DNA of 16,485 nt. Origin: Armatimonadetes bacterium UBA5352. GTDB lineage: Bacteria > Armatimonadota > Zipacnadia > Zipacnadales > UBA5352. The notes below the pieces were generated by a model that had not been told where the DNA came from, ran no database searches, and saw only the letters and a program-made list of their open reading frames with translations. The stretch's first letter is position 1. Every line of letters begins with the position of its first letter. The stretch covers positions 1 through 16,485 of the forward strand of contig DHPY01000059.1 of assembly GCA_002411015.1 (NCBI GenBank), written 5' to 3'. This document shows, piece after piece, positions 1-9,529 of this stretch. The position numbers and the translations under genes were made by a program.

Positions 1-147
1 CACTGGCGACGCCTGATCGCCTCCATGACCGCCCGCGGTCGGCTGACCGTCGATCAGCCATGCAGATCCCCCGTCGCCCACGGGGCGATCTGAAAGACAA
101 CTTGACGGGCGAATGCGGGCTTTCTGAACATAACCGGAAAGCCTGTC
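1..147. other. Left-end stretch with no assignable gene
   Basis: This segment lies beyond the 3' end of the usp gene. One plus-strand frame is open from base 1 to a TGA at 91-93. It could be the last 30 codons of a gene outside the window, but the residues match nothing I recognise. A short minus-strand frame beginning at an ATG near base 27 has no ribosome binding site. The only clear structure is the hairpin at 63-92, listed separately. I therefore assign no gene here. Confidence 0.3.
63..92. other. Strong 12-bp hairpin, possible factor-dependent or bidirectional terminator
   Basis: The arms at 63-74 and 80-92 pair over 12 base pairs (CAGATC then CCCCGT on the left arm) with one bulged C at 86 and a 5-nt loop. 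It sits about 55 bp past the usp stop codon, where a transcript end would be expected. Neither strand has a U-tract after it, so it is not a standard intrinsic terminator. A Rho-stopped 3' end or an RNA stabiliser is possible by inference. Confidence 0.35.
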
Positions 148-152
148 CTACG
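136..152. repeat. 17-nt repeat, left copy
   Basis: GGAAAGCCTGTCCTACG here is identical to 16443-16459. The usp stop codon (148-150) lies inside this copy. Only the right arm of the palindrome seen at the other end is present here; the left arm is replaced by unrelated sequence. For random sequence of even composition, a 17-nt exact match inside 16.5 kb is expected roughly once in a hundred windows, so a dispersed repeat family is plausible. Confidence 0.45.
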
Positions 153-990
153 GGTAGGCGAGCACCGCCGCTCCCGGCACCTCGAGCGCCCGCCAGAGCG
201 TCTCGTTGCGCTGCCAGGGGAGCACGTAGTTGCGCTTGTGCGCGCCCGGCACGATCACCAGCGACGACGCGCGCTCCAGCGCCGCCGATTGCACCGCCTC
301 ATGTGGCGCGGCCAGGGCCACGTCCGTGCTGCTCTCTATGTGATATGCGCGCAGGAAGCGCTCAACGGACGCCCGCGCCTCGTGAGCGACCGTCCGCTTC
401 GGCTCGCAGATCAGCACCTCAAGCTCCGCGTTCAGCATCTGGCAGAACTGTGCCGCGAAGGAGAGACCGCGCCCGCCGTCCACCGAGACCTTGTAGGGCA
501 TGAGCACGCTGCGCAGCTCGACATACTGCCGCGCGGCAACGAGAGTGGGGGCGACGAGCTCGGTCAGGAGGAACGTGGTATTGGCGCCCGGCTGCCCGGA
601 GCGGCGCTCCCTGCCGCGCCCGACCACCAGCAACTCCGCCAGCCAGCTTCGCCGGAGCAGCCGGATCCCGGGGTGGCCGCCGAAGAGCTGCTCGTCCTCG
701 CAGACGATGTGCAGGTCCTGGCAGCGCCGGTGGATCTCCTCCACAGTCACCGGCTGCATGGCGTCGTCGGGGATCTCATTGCCCGCCCCCCGCTCCGTCT
801 GCCCGAGCGCGAGCGCCGCAATATCAGCCTCCGCCTCCGCGCCCTCGAGCCCCGCCGCATCCTCAGTCACCGGGAGCACGTGCGCAAGGGCAATCCGGCC
901 ACCTGCAAGCTCCGCCAGCGCGATCGCCTGCGCGACCGCGACATCCGCCGGACGCGTCCCGTCATAGCCCACGAGAATGTTGCGCACCAT
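148..990 (-). CDS. Universal stress protein family, tandem-domain
   Basis: The 280-residue protein has the size of two UspA domains in tandem. The first begins with the typical strand NILVGYDGTRPAD near residues 4-16, followed by a helix rich in Ala and by LAHVLPV. The end of that domain shows LLVVGRGRE and the late strand APTLVA. A second alpha/beta unit starts around SVLMPYKVSVDGG and ends in VPGAAVLAYP. Family members are cytoplasmic, dimerise, and may bind ATP or help in stress survival. The usual G-2x-G-9x-G(S/T) ATP motif is degraded in both halves, so I infer a non-ATP-binding type. The ATG at 990 has GGAGGG 9 nt upstream. It is the last gene of the seven-gene operon, 24 bp after the PqqD-like gene. 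Family assignment is fairly secure; the specific role is unknown. Confidence 0.75.
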   Translation of the reverse strand: MVRNILVGYDGTRPADVAVAQAIALAELAGGRIALAHVLPVTEDAAGLEGAEAEADIAALALGQTERGAGNEIPDDAMQPVTVEEIHRRCQDLHIVCEDEQLFGGHPGIRLLRRSWLAELLVVGRGRERRSGQPGANTTFLLTELVAPTLVAARQYVELRSVLMPYKVSVDGGRGLSFAAQFCQMLNAELEVLICEPKRTVAHEARASVERFLRAYHIESSTDVALAAPHEAVQSAALERASSLVIVPGAHKRNYVLPWQRNETLWRALEVPGAAVLAYP

Positions 991-1014
991 CGGCCTTCGC
1001 CCTCCGGGGTGATA

Positions 1015-1623
1015 TCAGCCGACCTGCTTCGGATCGTCCTCATCGGGCGCGGCATCATCGGACGATTCGGGCTCCGCCGCCTCGGCCTCGGACGCCTCCG
1101 CTGCCGAGGCTTCCTCCTCCGCCTGGCGCTGAGCGCGCTCGAGGTCCTCTCGTGTGGTGCCTATCTCCTCGAGTCCGACCAGCTCCCCGGCATCCTCGTC
1201 CTCGAGCGCCTCCTTCGGCACGAGGAAGCCGATCATGCCTTTCTTCCCCAGCGTGCGGAGGTACTCCGTCAGGGATGCCTCAACCTCCCGCCGCTGAAGC
1301 TTGTAGTCGGCCGAGAGCGCCCTCACGATATCCTGTACGGTGTGTTCCCCATCGCACAGGTGCCAGACGCGCGTGCCAACCTCGTCCAGGATGATCGGCC
1401 GGCTCTCCGGCACAAAGAAGAGGAACCCCATTGCGCGCCCGAAGAGGTCCTTGCGGCGCGGGACGATGACCTCCACGAAATCCTCATCGTTGACGCGCCA
1501 CTTGAGCGCCGGGTTCCGCACCGGCCGCGCCTCGAATGCTTGCTCGCGGGTGAGCGGCAACTGCGACTTCTGCTTCAGCCCGGTGCGCTCGAGCGCGCTG
1601 TTGATGGCCGACGGTAGCTTCAC
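1015..1623 (-). CDS. PqqD-like protein with acidic C-terminal tail
   Basis: Residues about 75-138 match the PqqD winged-helix fold: IILDEVGTRVWHLCDG, then TVQDIVRAL, then a helix with EVEASLTEYLRTLGKKGMI. In PQQ and other peptide-modification pathways such domains bind the precursor peptide and present it to a radical SAM enzyme. An N-terminal region of about 70 residues (VRNPALKW, VEVIVPRR, FFVPESRP) precedes the domain. Residues 140-202 form an Ala/Glu/Asp-rich low-complexity tail. No precursor peptide, radical SAM or other PQQ gene is visible in the window, so PQQ synthesis is not supported and the function is unknown. The start overlaps the stop of the metallophosphoesterase gene by 4 bp (ATGA), indicating translational coupling. 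Confidence 0.7.
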   Translation of the reverse strand: MKLPSAINSALERTGLKQKSQLPLTREQAFEARPVRNPALKWRVNDEDFVEVIVPRRKDLFGRAMGFLFFVPESRPIILDEVGTRVWHLCDGEHTVQDIVRALSADYKLQRREVEASLTEYLRTLGKKGMIGFLVPKEALEDEDAGELVGLEEIGTTREDLERAQRQAEEEASAAEASEAEAAEPESSDDAAPDEDDPKQVG

Positions 1624-2549
1624 AGAGCAGCCTCCTTGTATGCATTGCGGCTCGAACCGTTGCGGCGAACCGGCACCTCCACGGCCTCAGTCTCATCGCC
1701 GCGCTCCAGCGTGAGCAGCGCGACCTCAGGGTGACAGTTGAAGCGCGCGCGCGTCGCTGATGCTACGCCGCGGCTAACGTAGCAGAGCCGCCCGTTCGCG
1801 CGCAGCAGCCCCGACGCCCGCCTCCGGTCTCGCCAGACCGGAGCCCACGGCGAGCCGATGCCCGGAAGCTGGATCTGGCCGCCATGGGTGTGGCCACAGA
1901 GGACCAGGTCCGCGCCGGCGGCGTGCGGGTCGTCGATGATGTCCGGCGTGTGCCCGAGCAGGATCACGAGATCTGCCCCGGCTGTTCCGCGCATGGCGGC
2001 GGCCACGTCGTCGCGGCCGAAGCCGAGGTCGTCGGAGCCGGCGATCGCCAGCCTGGCCCCGTCAACTGCGATGGTCTCCGACGTGTTCTCGAGCAGTCGG
2101 ATGCCGATTTCCCTGAGTACCCGACGCAGGACCTCGACACTCTCAGGAGGCGCCTGCATGGTTGTGAACGGATCGTTATGCGCCATGTCGTGGTTCCCTG
2201 GAACCGCCCAGACGCCCAGCGGCGCACTCAGGCCTTCGAGCTGATGCGAGCAGCGGGCGGCCTCGTTACAGATGTCGAAGATATCGCCGGTGATGGCGAT
2301 GAGGTCGGCGTTCAGGCCCATCGCGAGATCGATGGCGCGCCGGCTGCTCCGCTCGATGCTGGCTTTGCGCTGGCAGTGGAAGTCGCTGAGATGAACGACA
2401 CGCAGGCCCCGTAGTCCCTCCGGAAGATGAGGGACGCGGATCGTGCGCTCCGTCACGACGATCTTCGCGGGCTCGATGTAGCGCGCGTAGCAGGCGAACA
2501 GCACGGCCCCGATCAGCAGGGCCCATAGGATGAGAGCGAAGATGATCAC
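1620..2549 (-). CDS. Membrane-anchored metallophosphoesterase, YkuE/YaeI type
   Basis: This 309-residue protein is a calcineurin-like phosphoesterase with the full set of metal-ligand motifs in order: LSDFH (D56, H58), TGDIFD (D89), PGNHD (118-121), LLGH (199-200) and CGHTH (219-222). An N-terminal hydrophobic helix at about residues 3-21 suggests membrane anchoring with the catalytic domain following. The C-terminal CYVSRGVA is the usual late motif of the YkuE/YaeI branch. Family members are two-metal phosphohydrolases; relatives include cell-envelope and lipid-related phosphoesterases, but the substrate cannot be read from sequence. The gene overlaps both its upstream and downstream neighbours by 4 bp, placing it mid-operon. 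Family confidence is high, substrate unknown. Confidence 0.85.
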   Translation of the reverse strand: MIIFALILWALLIGAVLFACYARYIEPAKIVVTERTIRVPHLPEGLRGLRVVHLSDFHCQRKASIERSSRRAIDLAMGLNADLIAITGDIFDICNEAARCSHQLEGLSAPLGVWAVPGNHDMAHNDPFTTMQAPPESVEVLRRVLREIGIRLLENTSETIAVDGARLAIAGSDDLGFGRDDVAAAMRGTAGADLVILLGHTPDIIDDPHAAGADLVLCGHTHGGQIQLPGIGSPWAPVWRDRRRASGLLRANGRLCYVSRGVASATRARFNCHPEVALLTLERGDETEAVEVPVRRNGSSRNAYKEAAL

Positions 2550-2950
2550 CGGACCCCTCCATCGGCTTCGTCGGGATCAGGGCGCGGGGCCTCGGATGCT
2601 GTAGATGCTGTCAGCCGCCGCACGGCCAGGGCGGAAGCGACATACCCCGCCAGGGTCACCAGCAGCACCAGGCCCAGCGCGACCGCCTGCCCGCCGGTGA
2701 GCGAGCGTGTCACGATCTCAGGTCTCGGTCCCGTCAGCACGTCAATGAGCGCGCCTCCCCAGTATTCCTCAAGCTGCCATGCGAGCGTCAGAGTGAGCGC
2801 CATCGTGCCCCAGATGAGTGCGACCGTGCCGACAATCTGCCGGCGCGAGCGAGCGTTCTGCGCGCCCTGGATGGCCACCATCAGCGTGAGCACGCCCAGC
2901 GCGATCCCAAGCACTACCGCGAGCTCCAGCCAGTCCTTCCCGCCGATCAT
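2546..2950 (-). CDS. Small membrane protein, three predicted helices
   Basis: The 134-residue product is not recognised. Hydrophobic segments at about residues 9-27, 40-58 and 88-108 look like three transmembrane helices. A basic stretch, NARSRRQ, lies between the first two, and a charged Asp/Glu-rich tail is at the C-terminus. The gene is embedded in the operon by 4-bp overlaps at both ends (with deoA upstream and the metallophosphoesterase downstream), which makes it very likely a real translated gene. Position suggests partnership with the membrane-anchored phosphoesterase, but that is inference only. Confidence 0.65.
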   Translation of the reverse strand: MIGGKDWLELAVVLGIALGVLTLMVAIQGAQNARSRRQIVGTVALIWGTMALTLTLAWQLEEYWGGALIDVLTGPRPEIVTRSLTGGQAVALGLVLLVTLAGYVASALAVRRLTASTASEAPRPDPDEADGGVR

Positions 2951-4269
2951 GCCAGACCCTCCGGCGGGATGACCTCGATGATGAGCGGCCGATGCTCGGC
3001 TGGCTGCTCGGAGATGGTGATTGCGGCCTCCAACTCGGACAGCGCGGCCTGCAGATGCTCGGGGGAGCTGGCCATCAGCTCAATCACCGGCTGACCGACG
3101 CGAGTGCGCTCGCCCTCCGCCGAGATGATGCGCAGCCCCGCCGCAGGATCAACCGCATCGCCCTTGCCGCTTCGGCCGGCTCCGGTCGCGAGTGAGGCCC
3201 GGCCGATGCCGCCCGCGTCCATGCGCGTCACGATGCCCTGCTTCTCCTCGCCCCACGTCGAGGTCTGCGCGGGCAGGTGACCGAGTAGCGTCAGATCGAG
3301 GACGGACGAATCACCGCCCTGCGCCTCAACGAGCGCCACCAGCTTGTTGGCCGCCGCGCCTGAGCGCAGTGCCTCCTCAGCCGCTCTGCGGGCCTTCGCG
3401 ATCGAGCCGGCGAGGCCAGCGGTGACCAGCATCCATGCGGCGACTTCGAGGGAGACCTCGCGCACGTCCCCGGCACCGCCGCCCGCGAGGACAGCCGCAG
3501 CCTCCTCGACCTCCACGGCGTTGCCCACCGCGCGGCCGAGCGGCCGATTCATGTCCGTCAGCAGCGCGGCCATCCGTCGGCCCGCGCCTCGACCGATCCG
3601 CACCATCAGCTCCGCCAGCGCGCGCGCTTCGGCCACCGTCTGCATGAACGCGCCGCTGCCCACGGTGACGTCCAGCACGATGGCCGGCGCGCCTGCTGCC
3701 AGCTTCTTGCTCATGATACTCGAGGCTATGAGCGCCGAACTGCGTACCGTGCCGGTGGCATCGCGCAGCGCGTAGATCTTGCCATCCGCCGGGGCGAGGT
3801 CTTTGCTCTGCGCCGCGACGACCAGCCCGATCTCCCGCGCCTGCGTGAGAACCTCACCGGGCGTGAGGTCGGTGCGCAGCCCCGGGATCGCCTCCAGCTT
3901 ATCGATCGTGCCCCCGGTGTGCCCGAGGCCACGCCCGGACATCTTCACCACGCACCCGCCGCACGCGGCAACGATGGGCGCCGCAATCAGGGTCACCTTG
4001 TCGCCGACGCCACCGGTTGAGTGCTTGTCCACCGCTCCGGAAAGGTCGGGGACCTCGAGCCGCTCGCCCGAATCGGCCATCGCCTCAGTGAGCGCGAGCG
4101 TCTCAGCGTCGCTCATTCCGGCGCAGCAGACCGCCATCAGCCACGTGGCCATCGGCGCGTCATCAATCTCGCCGACAGTGTAGCGGGCGACGATCCACTG
4201 GATCTCCCCCGCCGAGAGCTCCTCGCCGCGGAGCTTGCGCTCGCTGAGCCTGCGGATGTCCATGCTCAT
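2947..4269 (-). CDS. deoA: Pyrimidine-nucleoside (thymidine) phosphorylase
   Basis: This enzyme phosphorolyses thymidine or other pyrimidine nucleosides to the free base and (deoxy)ribose 1-phosphate in the cytoplasm. At 440 residues it is the normal family length. The phosphate-binding segment DKHSTGGVGDKVT and the family signature SGRGLGHTGGTIDKLEAIPG are both intact. The conserved RSSALIASSIMSKKLA block and a C-terminal PYNP domain (AEGERTRVGQPVIEL) are also present. The ATG at 4269 overlaps the deoB TGA (ATGA); a second in-frame ATG at 4263 is possible. Its product, deoxyribose 1-phosphate, is the substrate of the DeoB encoded directly upstream, so the two genes form a salvage pair. Sequence alone does not decide between a thymidine-specific enzyme and the broader pyrimidine-nucleoside type. 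Confidence 0.95.
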   Translation of the reverse strand: MSMDIRRLSERKLRGEELSAGEIQWIVARYTVGEIDDAPMATWLMAVCCAGMSDAETLALTEAMADSGERLEVPDLSGAVDKHSTGGVGDKVTLIAAPIVAACGGCVVKMSGRGLGHTGGTIDKLEAIPGLRTDLTPGEVLTQAREIGLVVAAQSKDLAPADGKIYALRDATGTVRSSALIASSIMSKKLAAGAPAIVLDVTVGSGAFMQTVAEARALAELMVRIGRGAGRRMAALLTDMNRPLGRAVGNAVEVEEAAAVLAGGGAGDVREVSLEVAAWMLVTAGLAGSIAKARRAAEEALRSGAAANKLVALVEAQGGDSSVLDLTLLGHLPAQTSTWGEEKQGIVTRMDAGGIGRASLATGAGRSGKGDAVDPAAGLRIISAEGERTRVGQPVIELMASSPEHLQAALSELEAAITISEQPAEHRPLIIEVIPPEGLA

Positions 4270-5450
4270 GCGCCCGCACCCAGCAGCTCGGCTGCGAAGC
4301 TCCGGCCGGCCAGCAGCGGAGCCGCGCCGAAGAGATCGCAGATCGTGGCGCCGAGGTCGGCGTAGCTCTCCCGGGTACCGAGGTTCACCGGCAGGACGCG
4401 CGGGCCCGTCACCAGCAGCGGCACGCGCTCGCGGGTGTGATCGGTGCTCGCACTGGTCGGGTCGGTGCCGTGGTCGGCCGTGATCATCAGGAGCGTCTCC
4501 CGGTCCATCGCGTCCACCATCCCCGGCAGATGGGTGTCAAAAGCCTCCAGCGCCCGCGCATACCCCTCCGGGTCATTCCGATGACCGAACTTCGAGTCGA
4601 AGTCGTTGAGGTTAGCGAAGATCAGTCCGTCAGTGCGCTCTCGGATGAGCGCGGTCACCTGCTCCGCCCCGTCGGCGTCATCGGCGGTGTGGATGCAGCG
4701 CCCGATGCCCTGTCCGGCGAAGATGTCATGGATCTTGCCGACGCCGATGGTCTGTACGCCGGCTTCCTGCAGGTGGTCGAGCGCCGTCGGGCCGGGCGGC
4801 GGCAGCGGGTAGTCGCGGCGCTCGTCGGTCCGCTGCAATGCGCCGGGCTCGCCCACGAAGGGCCGGGCGATCACCCGCGCGACCTCCCACTCACCACGGA
4901 GCATCTCCCGCGCGATCTCACAGGCCGTGTAGAGCCCCTCCAGCGGGATGACGGCGGTGTGCGCGGCAATCTGGAAGACGCTGTCGCCGGAGGTGTAGAC
5001 GATCCACGCGCCCGTCTCCGCGTGCTGACGGATCAGCTCCTCGATGATCTGGGTTCCGGAGGCCGGCCGGTTCCCGATGACCGGCCGCCCCGTCCTGCGC
5101 TGGAACTCGCTGATGATCTCCGGCGGGAAACCATCGGGGAAGATCGGGAAAGGCCGCGTGCGTATCTGCCCCATCATCTCCCAGTGGCCCACCATCGTGT
5201 CCTTGCCTGCGGCCTGCTCGGTCATGCGGCCGAACGCGCCCGAGGGGTCGCGGGTGGCAGGCACGCCGTCGATCTGCGTGAGGTTGCCGAGGCCGAGGCG
5301 CTGGAGGGTGGGCAGGCAGAGACTACCGACGGCGCGTGAGACGTTGCCGACGGTGTTGCTGCCCCCATCACTGTAGTCGGCGGCATCGGGCGCATCACCG
5401 ATTCCGACGCTGTCAAGTACGATCAGGATGACCGAGCGGATGCGCGACAG
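4266..5450 (-). CDS. deoB: Phosphopentomutase, probable CTG start
   Basis: DeoB interconverts (deoxy)ribose 1-phosphate and 5-phosphate using two metal ions and a phosphothreonine. The first ordinary start in this frame is a GTG at 5264, but that would remove VILIVLDSVGIGDAPDA, which carries the conserved metal-binding Asp. Between the upstream TAG (5457-5459) and this motif there is no ATG, GTG or TTG. A CTG at 5448-5450 gives 394 residues, placing the metal Asp at 13 and the catalytic Thr of GKDTMVGHWE at 85, which are the positions I recall for Bacillus phosphopentomutase. An AGAGG lies 9 nt upstream. An ATC at 5439-5441 is an alternative. Other metal-site motifs are present: NDFDSKFGH (about 282-290) and TADHGTDP (about 324-331). 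The stop overlaps deoA. Confidence 0.93.
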   Translation of the reverse strand: MSRIRSVILIVLDSVGIGDAPDAADYSDGGSNTVGNVSRAVGSLCLPTLQRLGLGNLTQIDGVPATRDPSGAFGRMTEQAAGKDTMVGHWEMMGQIRTRPFPIFPDGFPPEIISEFQRRTGRPVIGNRPASGTQIIEELIRQHAETGAWIVYTSGDSVFQIAAHTAVIPLEGLYTACEIAREMLRGEWEVARVIARPFVGEPGALQRTDERRDYPLPPPGPTALDHLQEAGVQTIGVGKIHDIFAGQGIGRCIHTADDADGAEQVTALIRERTDGLIFANLNDFDSKFGHRNDPEGYARALEAFDTHLPGMVDAMDRETLLMITADHGTDPTSASTDHTRERVPLLVTGPRVLPVNLGTRESYADLGATICDLFGAAPLLAGRSFAAELLGAGA

Positions 5451-5456
5451 TGTCCT

Positions 5457-6110
5457 CTACCTCTCGCCCCAGACGGCAGCATCGTATCCCTGAGAACTCA
5501 GCCTCTCGCGCACTCTGTCGGCCTCAGCGCGCGTGTCATAGGCGCCCACGTTCACGCGGTGGTAGGTGATACCGCCGCGTTCCTGCGTTGTGATATAAGG
5601 ATGGTAGCCCTGTTCCGAGAGCCGTCGCACCTGGCGTTCCGCGTTCTCCTCATCAGCGAAAGCCCCGGCTGCAACAAGGTAGCCGTCGGATCCGGCTGAG
5701 GGGTCCGCTTTCTCGTCGCCGCTTCCGCCACCGCTGCTATCGTCGCCGCGATCGCTGCCTTCCGCCACCTCAGCGGCATGCACCCGCGAGCCATCCTGAG
5801 GCGACTCAAGCTCCTCGCGCGCCTTCCGCACCTCTCGAGCGCTGGGTTCGCGCTCGCTGATCGACACCACAGCCTCCACAGGCGGCTTCCCATCGCTGCC
5901 TTCACCGTCTGCCAGAGCGGGCGACGCGGACTGCGGCTTGATCTCCGGCGCGCGCTGCTCGACCTCCATCGCCTGCAGGTGCTTGCCGACATAGTCGCGG
6001 CCGACGAAGTACATGCCAAATCCAGCGATCGCGCAGAGCCCCGCGACGACCGACCAGAACTTCACGCTTTCCATGAACCGTGCGCCCGTTGATCCCTTCG
6101 GCCGGGACAT
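5457..6110 (-). CDS. SPOR-domain membrane protein
   Basis: The 217-residue product has a cytoplasmic N-terminus, one transmembrane helix (FWSVVAGLCAIAGFGMYFVG, about residues 18-37), a long low-complexity acidic and Ser/Gly-rich linker, and a C-terminal SPOR domain (about 142-217). The domain starts DGYLVAAGAFADEENAERQV and repeats the pattern in YHRVNVGAYDTRAEADRV. SPOR domains bind denuded peptidoglycan glycan strands at division sites, so the protein likely works at the septum or cell wall, outside the membrane. I chose ATG 6110 because AGGAG lies 5 nt upstream, the promoter at 6170-6199 precedes it, and residues before it are not protein-like. It is the first gene of the operon. Its TAG is in the same frame as deoB, 6 bp before the proposed CTG start. 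Confidence 0.85.
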   Translation of the reverse strand: MSRPKGSTGARFMESVKFWSVVAGLCAIAGFGMYFVGRDYVGKHLQAMEVEQRAPEIKPQSASPALADGEGSDGKPPVEAVVSISEREPSAREVRKAREELESPQDGSRVHAAEVAEGSDRGDDSSGGGSGDEKADPSAGSDGYLVAAGAFADEENAERQVRRLSEQGYHPYITTQERGGITYHRVNVGAYDTRAEADRVRERLSSQGYDAAVWGER

Positions 6111-6169
6111 CGTTGCTCCTCCGCTGTGCGGGCTGCGATGCAGGCGGCGAATGTGCGGCATGCAGCATG

Positions 6170-6199
6170 ATTGTAACACGAAGAAGCGCTCGCGAACAA
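6170..6199 (-). promoter_or_regulatory. Sigma-70-type promoter for the SPOR-deoB-deoA operon
   Basis: On the minus strand TTGTTC (6194-6199) and TACAAT (6170-6175) are separated by 18 nt. The -10 box matches 5 of 6 consensus bases. Transcription would begin near 6163, giving a leader of about 50 nt before the ATG at 6110. It lies in the only substantial gap (6111-6243) between the valS unit and this operon. Confidence 0.55.
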
Positions 6200-6243
6200 G
6201 CCGAGGTGGGCCGGCGGGCGCGGCATCTCTCGGTGAACCGCGC

Positions 6244-6735
6244 CTACCCCCGCTTGAGCGCCATCGCCCCCGCCCGCACGAGCGTGACGCCGAGCGCGGA
6301 CAGACCGAGCGCAACAACGACTGGCATCCAAAGAGGCGCGTAGATCGGTTCCGGCAGATAGAGCACGGTATCCGCGTCGGCCAGGCTGCCAGGCCAGTCC
6401 GTGATCGTGCGGATGGCGATGTAGCGGCAGATGATCCATCCGCCGATGGCGAAGAACGCTGTCCCGAACTGCTGGTGCAGGTTGCGTCCGGCCACGACCG
6501 CGATCACAACCAGCACCAGCAGCATCGCCGCCTGCCGCGTCTGCTCGAGAGCGATGATCCGTGGGGGCATCGCCTCGGTGACCGCCTGCGCGAAGCCGCC
6601 TCCCTCCTGCGAGACCTGTAGCATGCCTCGCACGTAGAAGGTCGCGACGGCGTCCACGTAGCCCAGCGCGATGCAGAGCGCAGTGAGTGAGATGAGGTAG
6701 CTCAGAATGGTCATTCCGCGCGTGCGTCTCGCCAT
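6244..6735 (-). CDS. Uncharacterised four-helix membrane protein
   Basis: The 163-residue product is not recognised. Four hydrophobic segments are visible at about residues 10-32, 67-84, 91-111 and 134-156, with a basic N-terminus (MARRTRG). The loop after the third helix contains DWPGSLADADTVLYLPEPIY. The ATG at 6735 lies 3 bp after the valS stop, so the gene should be cotranscribed with valS and controlled by the same T-box. A later in-frame ATG (MTILSYL) is a possible alternative start. There is no evidence for a link to translation beyond position. Confidence 0.65.
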   Translation of the reverse strand: MARRTRGMTILSYLISLTALCIALGYVDAVATFYVRGMLQVSQEGGGFAQAVTEAMPPRIIALEQTRQAAMLLVLVVIAVVAGRNLHQQFGTAFFAIGGWIICRYIAIRTITDWPGSLADADTVLYLPEPIYAPLWMPVVVALGLSALGVTLVRAGAMALKRG

Positions 6736-6738
6736 CGG

Positions 6739-9429
<2,691 letters not shown>

Positions 9430-9475
9430 TGGTCCTGCTCCTCGCTGTCGGAAAGGTCGGGGCTTTCGTCCGGTT

Positions 9476-9529
9476 AAAGTGAAAGACTCTCATCCCGCGC
9501 GATGATCGGCGATCGCTATGGGACGAGAG
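9476..9529 (-). terminator. T-box-linked intrinsic terminator before valS
   Basis: CTCTCGTCCC (9520-9529) pairs with GGGATGAGAG (9487-9496) over 10 positions with one G-U, around an inner GCGAT/ATCGC stem, and is followed by TCTTTCACTTT. The 5' arm is the strand that would otherwise close the T-box antiterminator, so the two folds are mutually exclusive. Confidence 0.75.

Noticed and set aside
238..1617. Plus-strand open frame of 459 codons
   Set aside because: It is antisense to the usp and PqqD-like genes, is rich in Arg, His and Leu, and shows no family motif or ribosome binding site.
1015..1623. Assignment as PQQ biosynthesis gene pqqD
   Set aside because: Only the domain fold matches; no pqqA, B, C or E is present in the window and the flanking regions differ from true PqqD.
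6217..6244. GGCGCGG/CCGCGCC inverted repeat at the end of the 163-residue membrane gene, considered as a terminator
   Set aside because: It overlaps the stop codon, has a 14-nt loop and is not followed by a U-tract; GC-rich repeats of this size are frequent here.
6111..6317. Extended N-terminus of the SPOR gene from 6317
   Set aside because: The added residues are Arg/Ser-rich and not protein-like, they cross the promoter at 6170-6199, and the ATG at 6110 has a good ribosome binding site.
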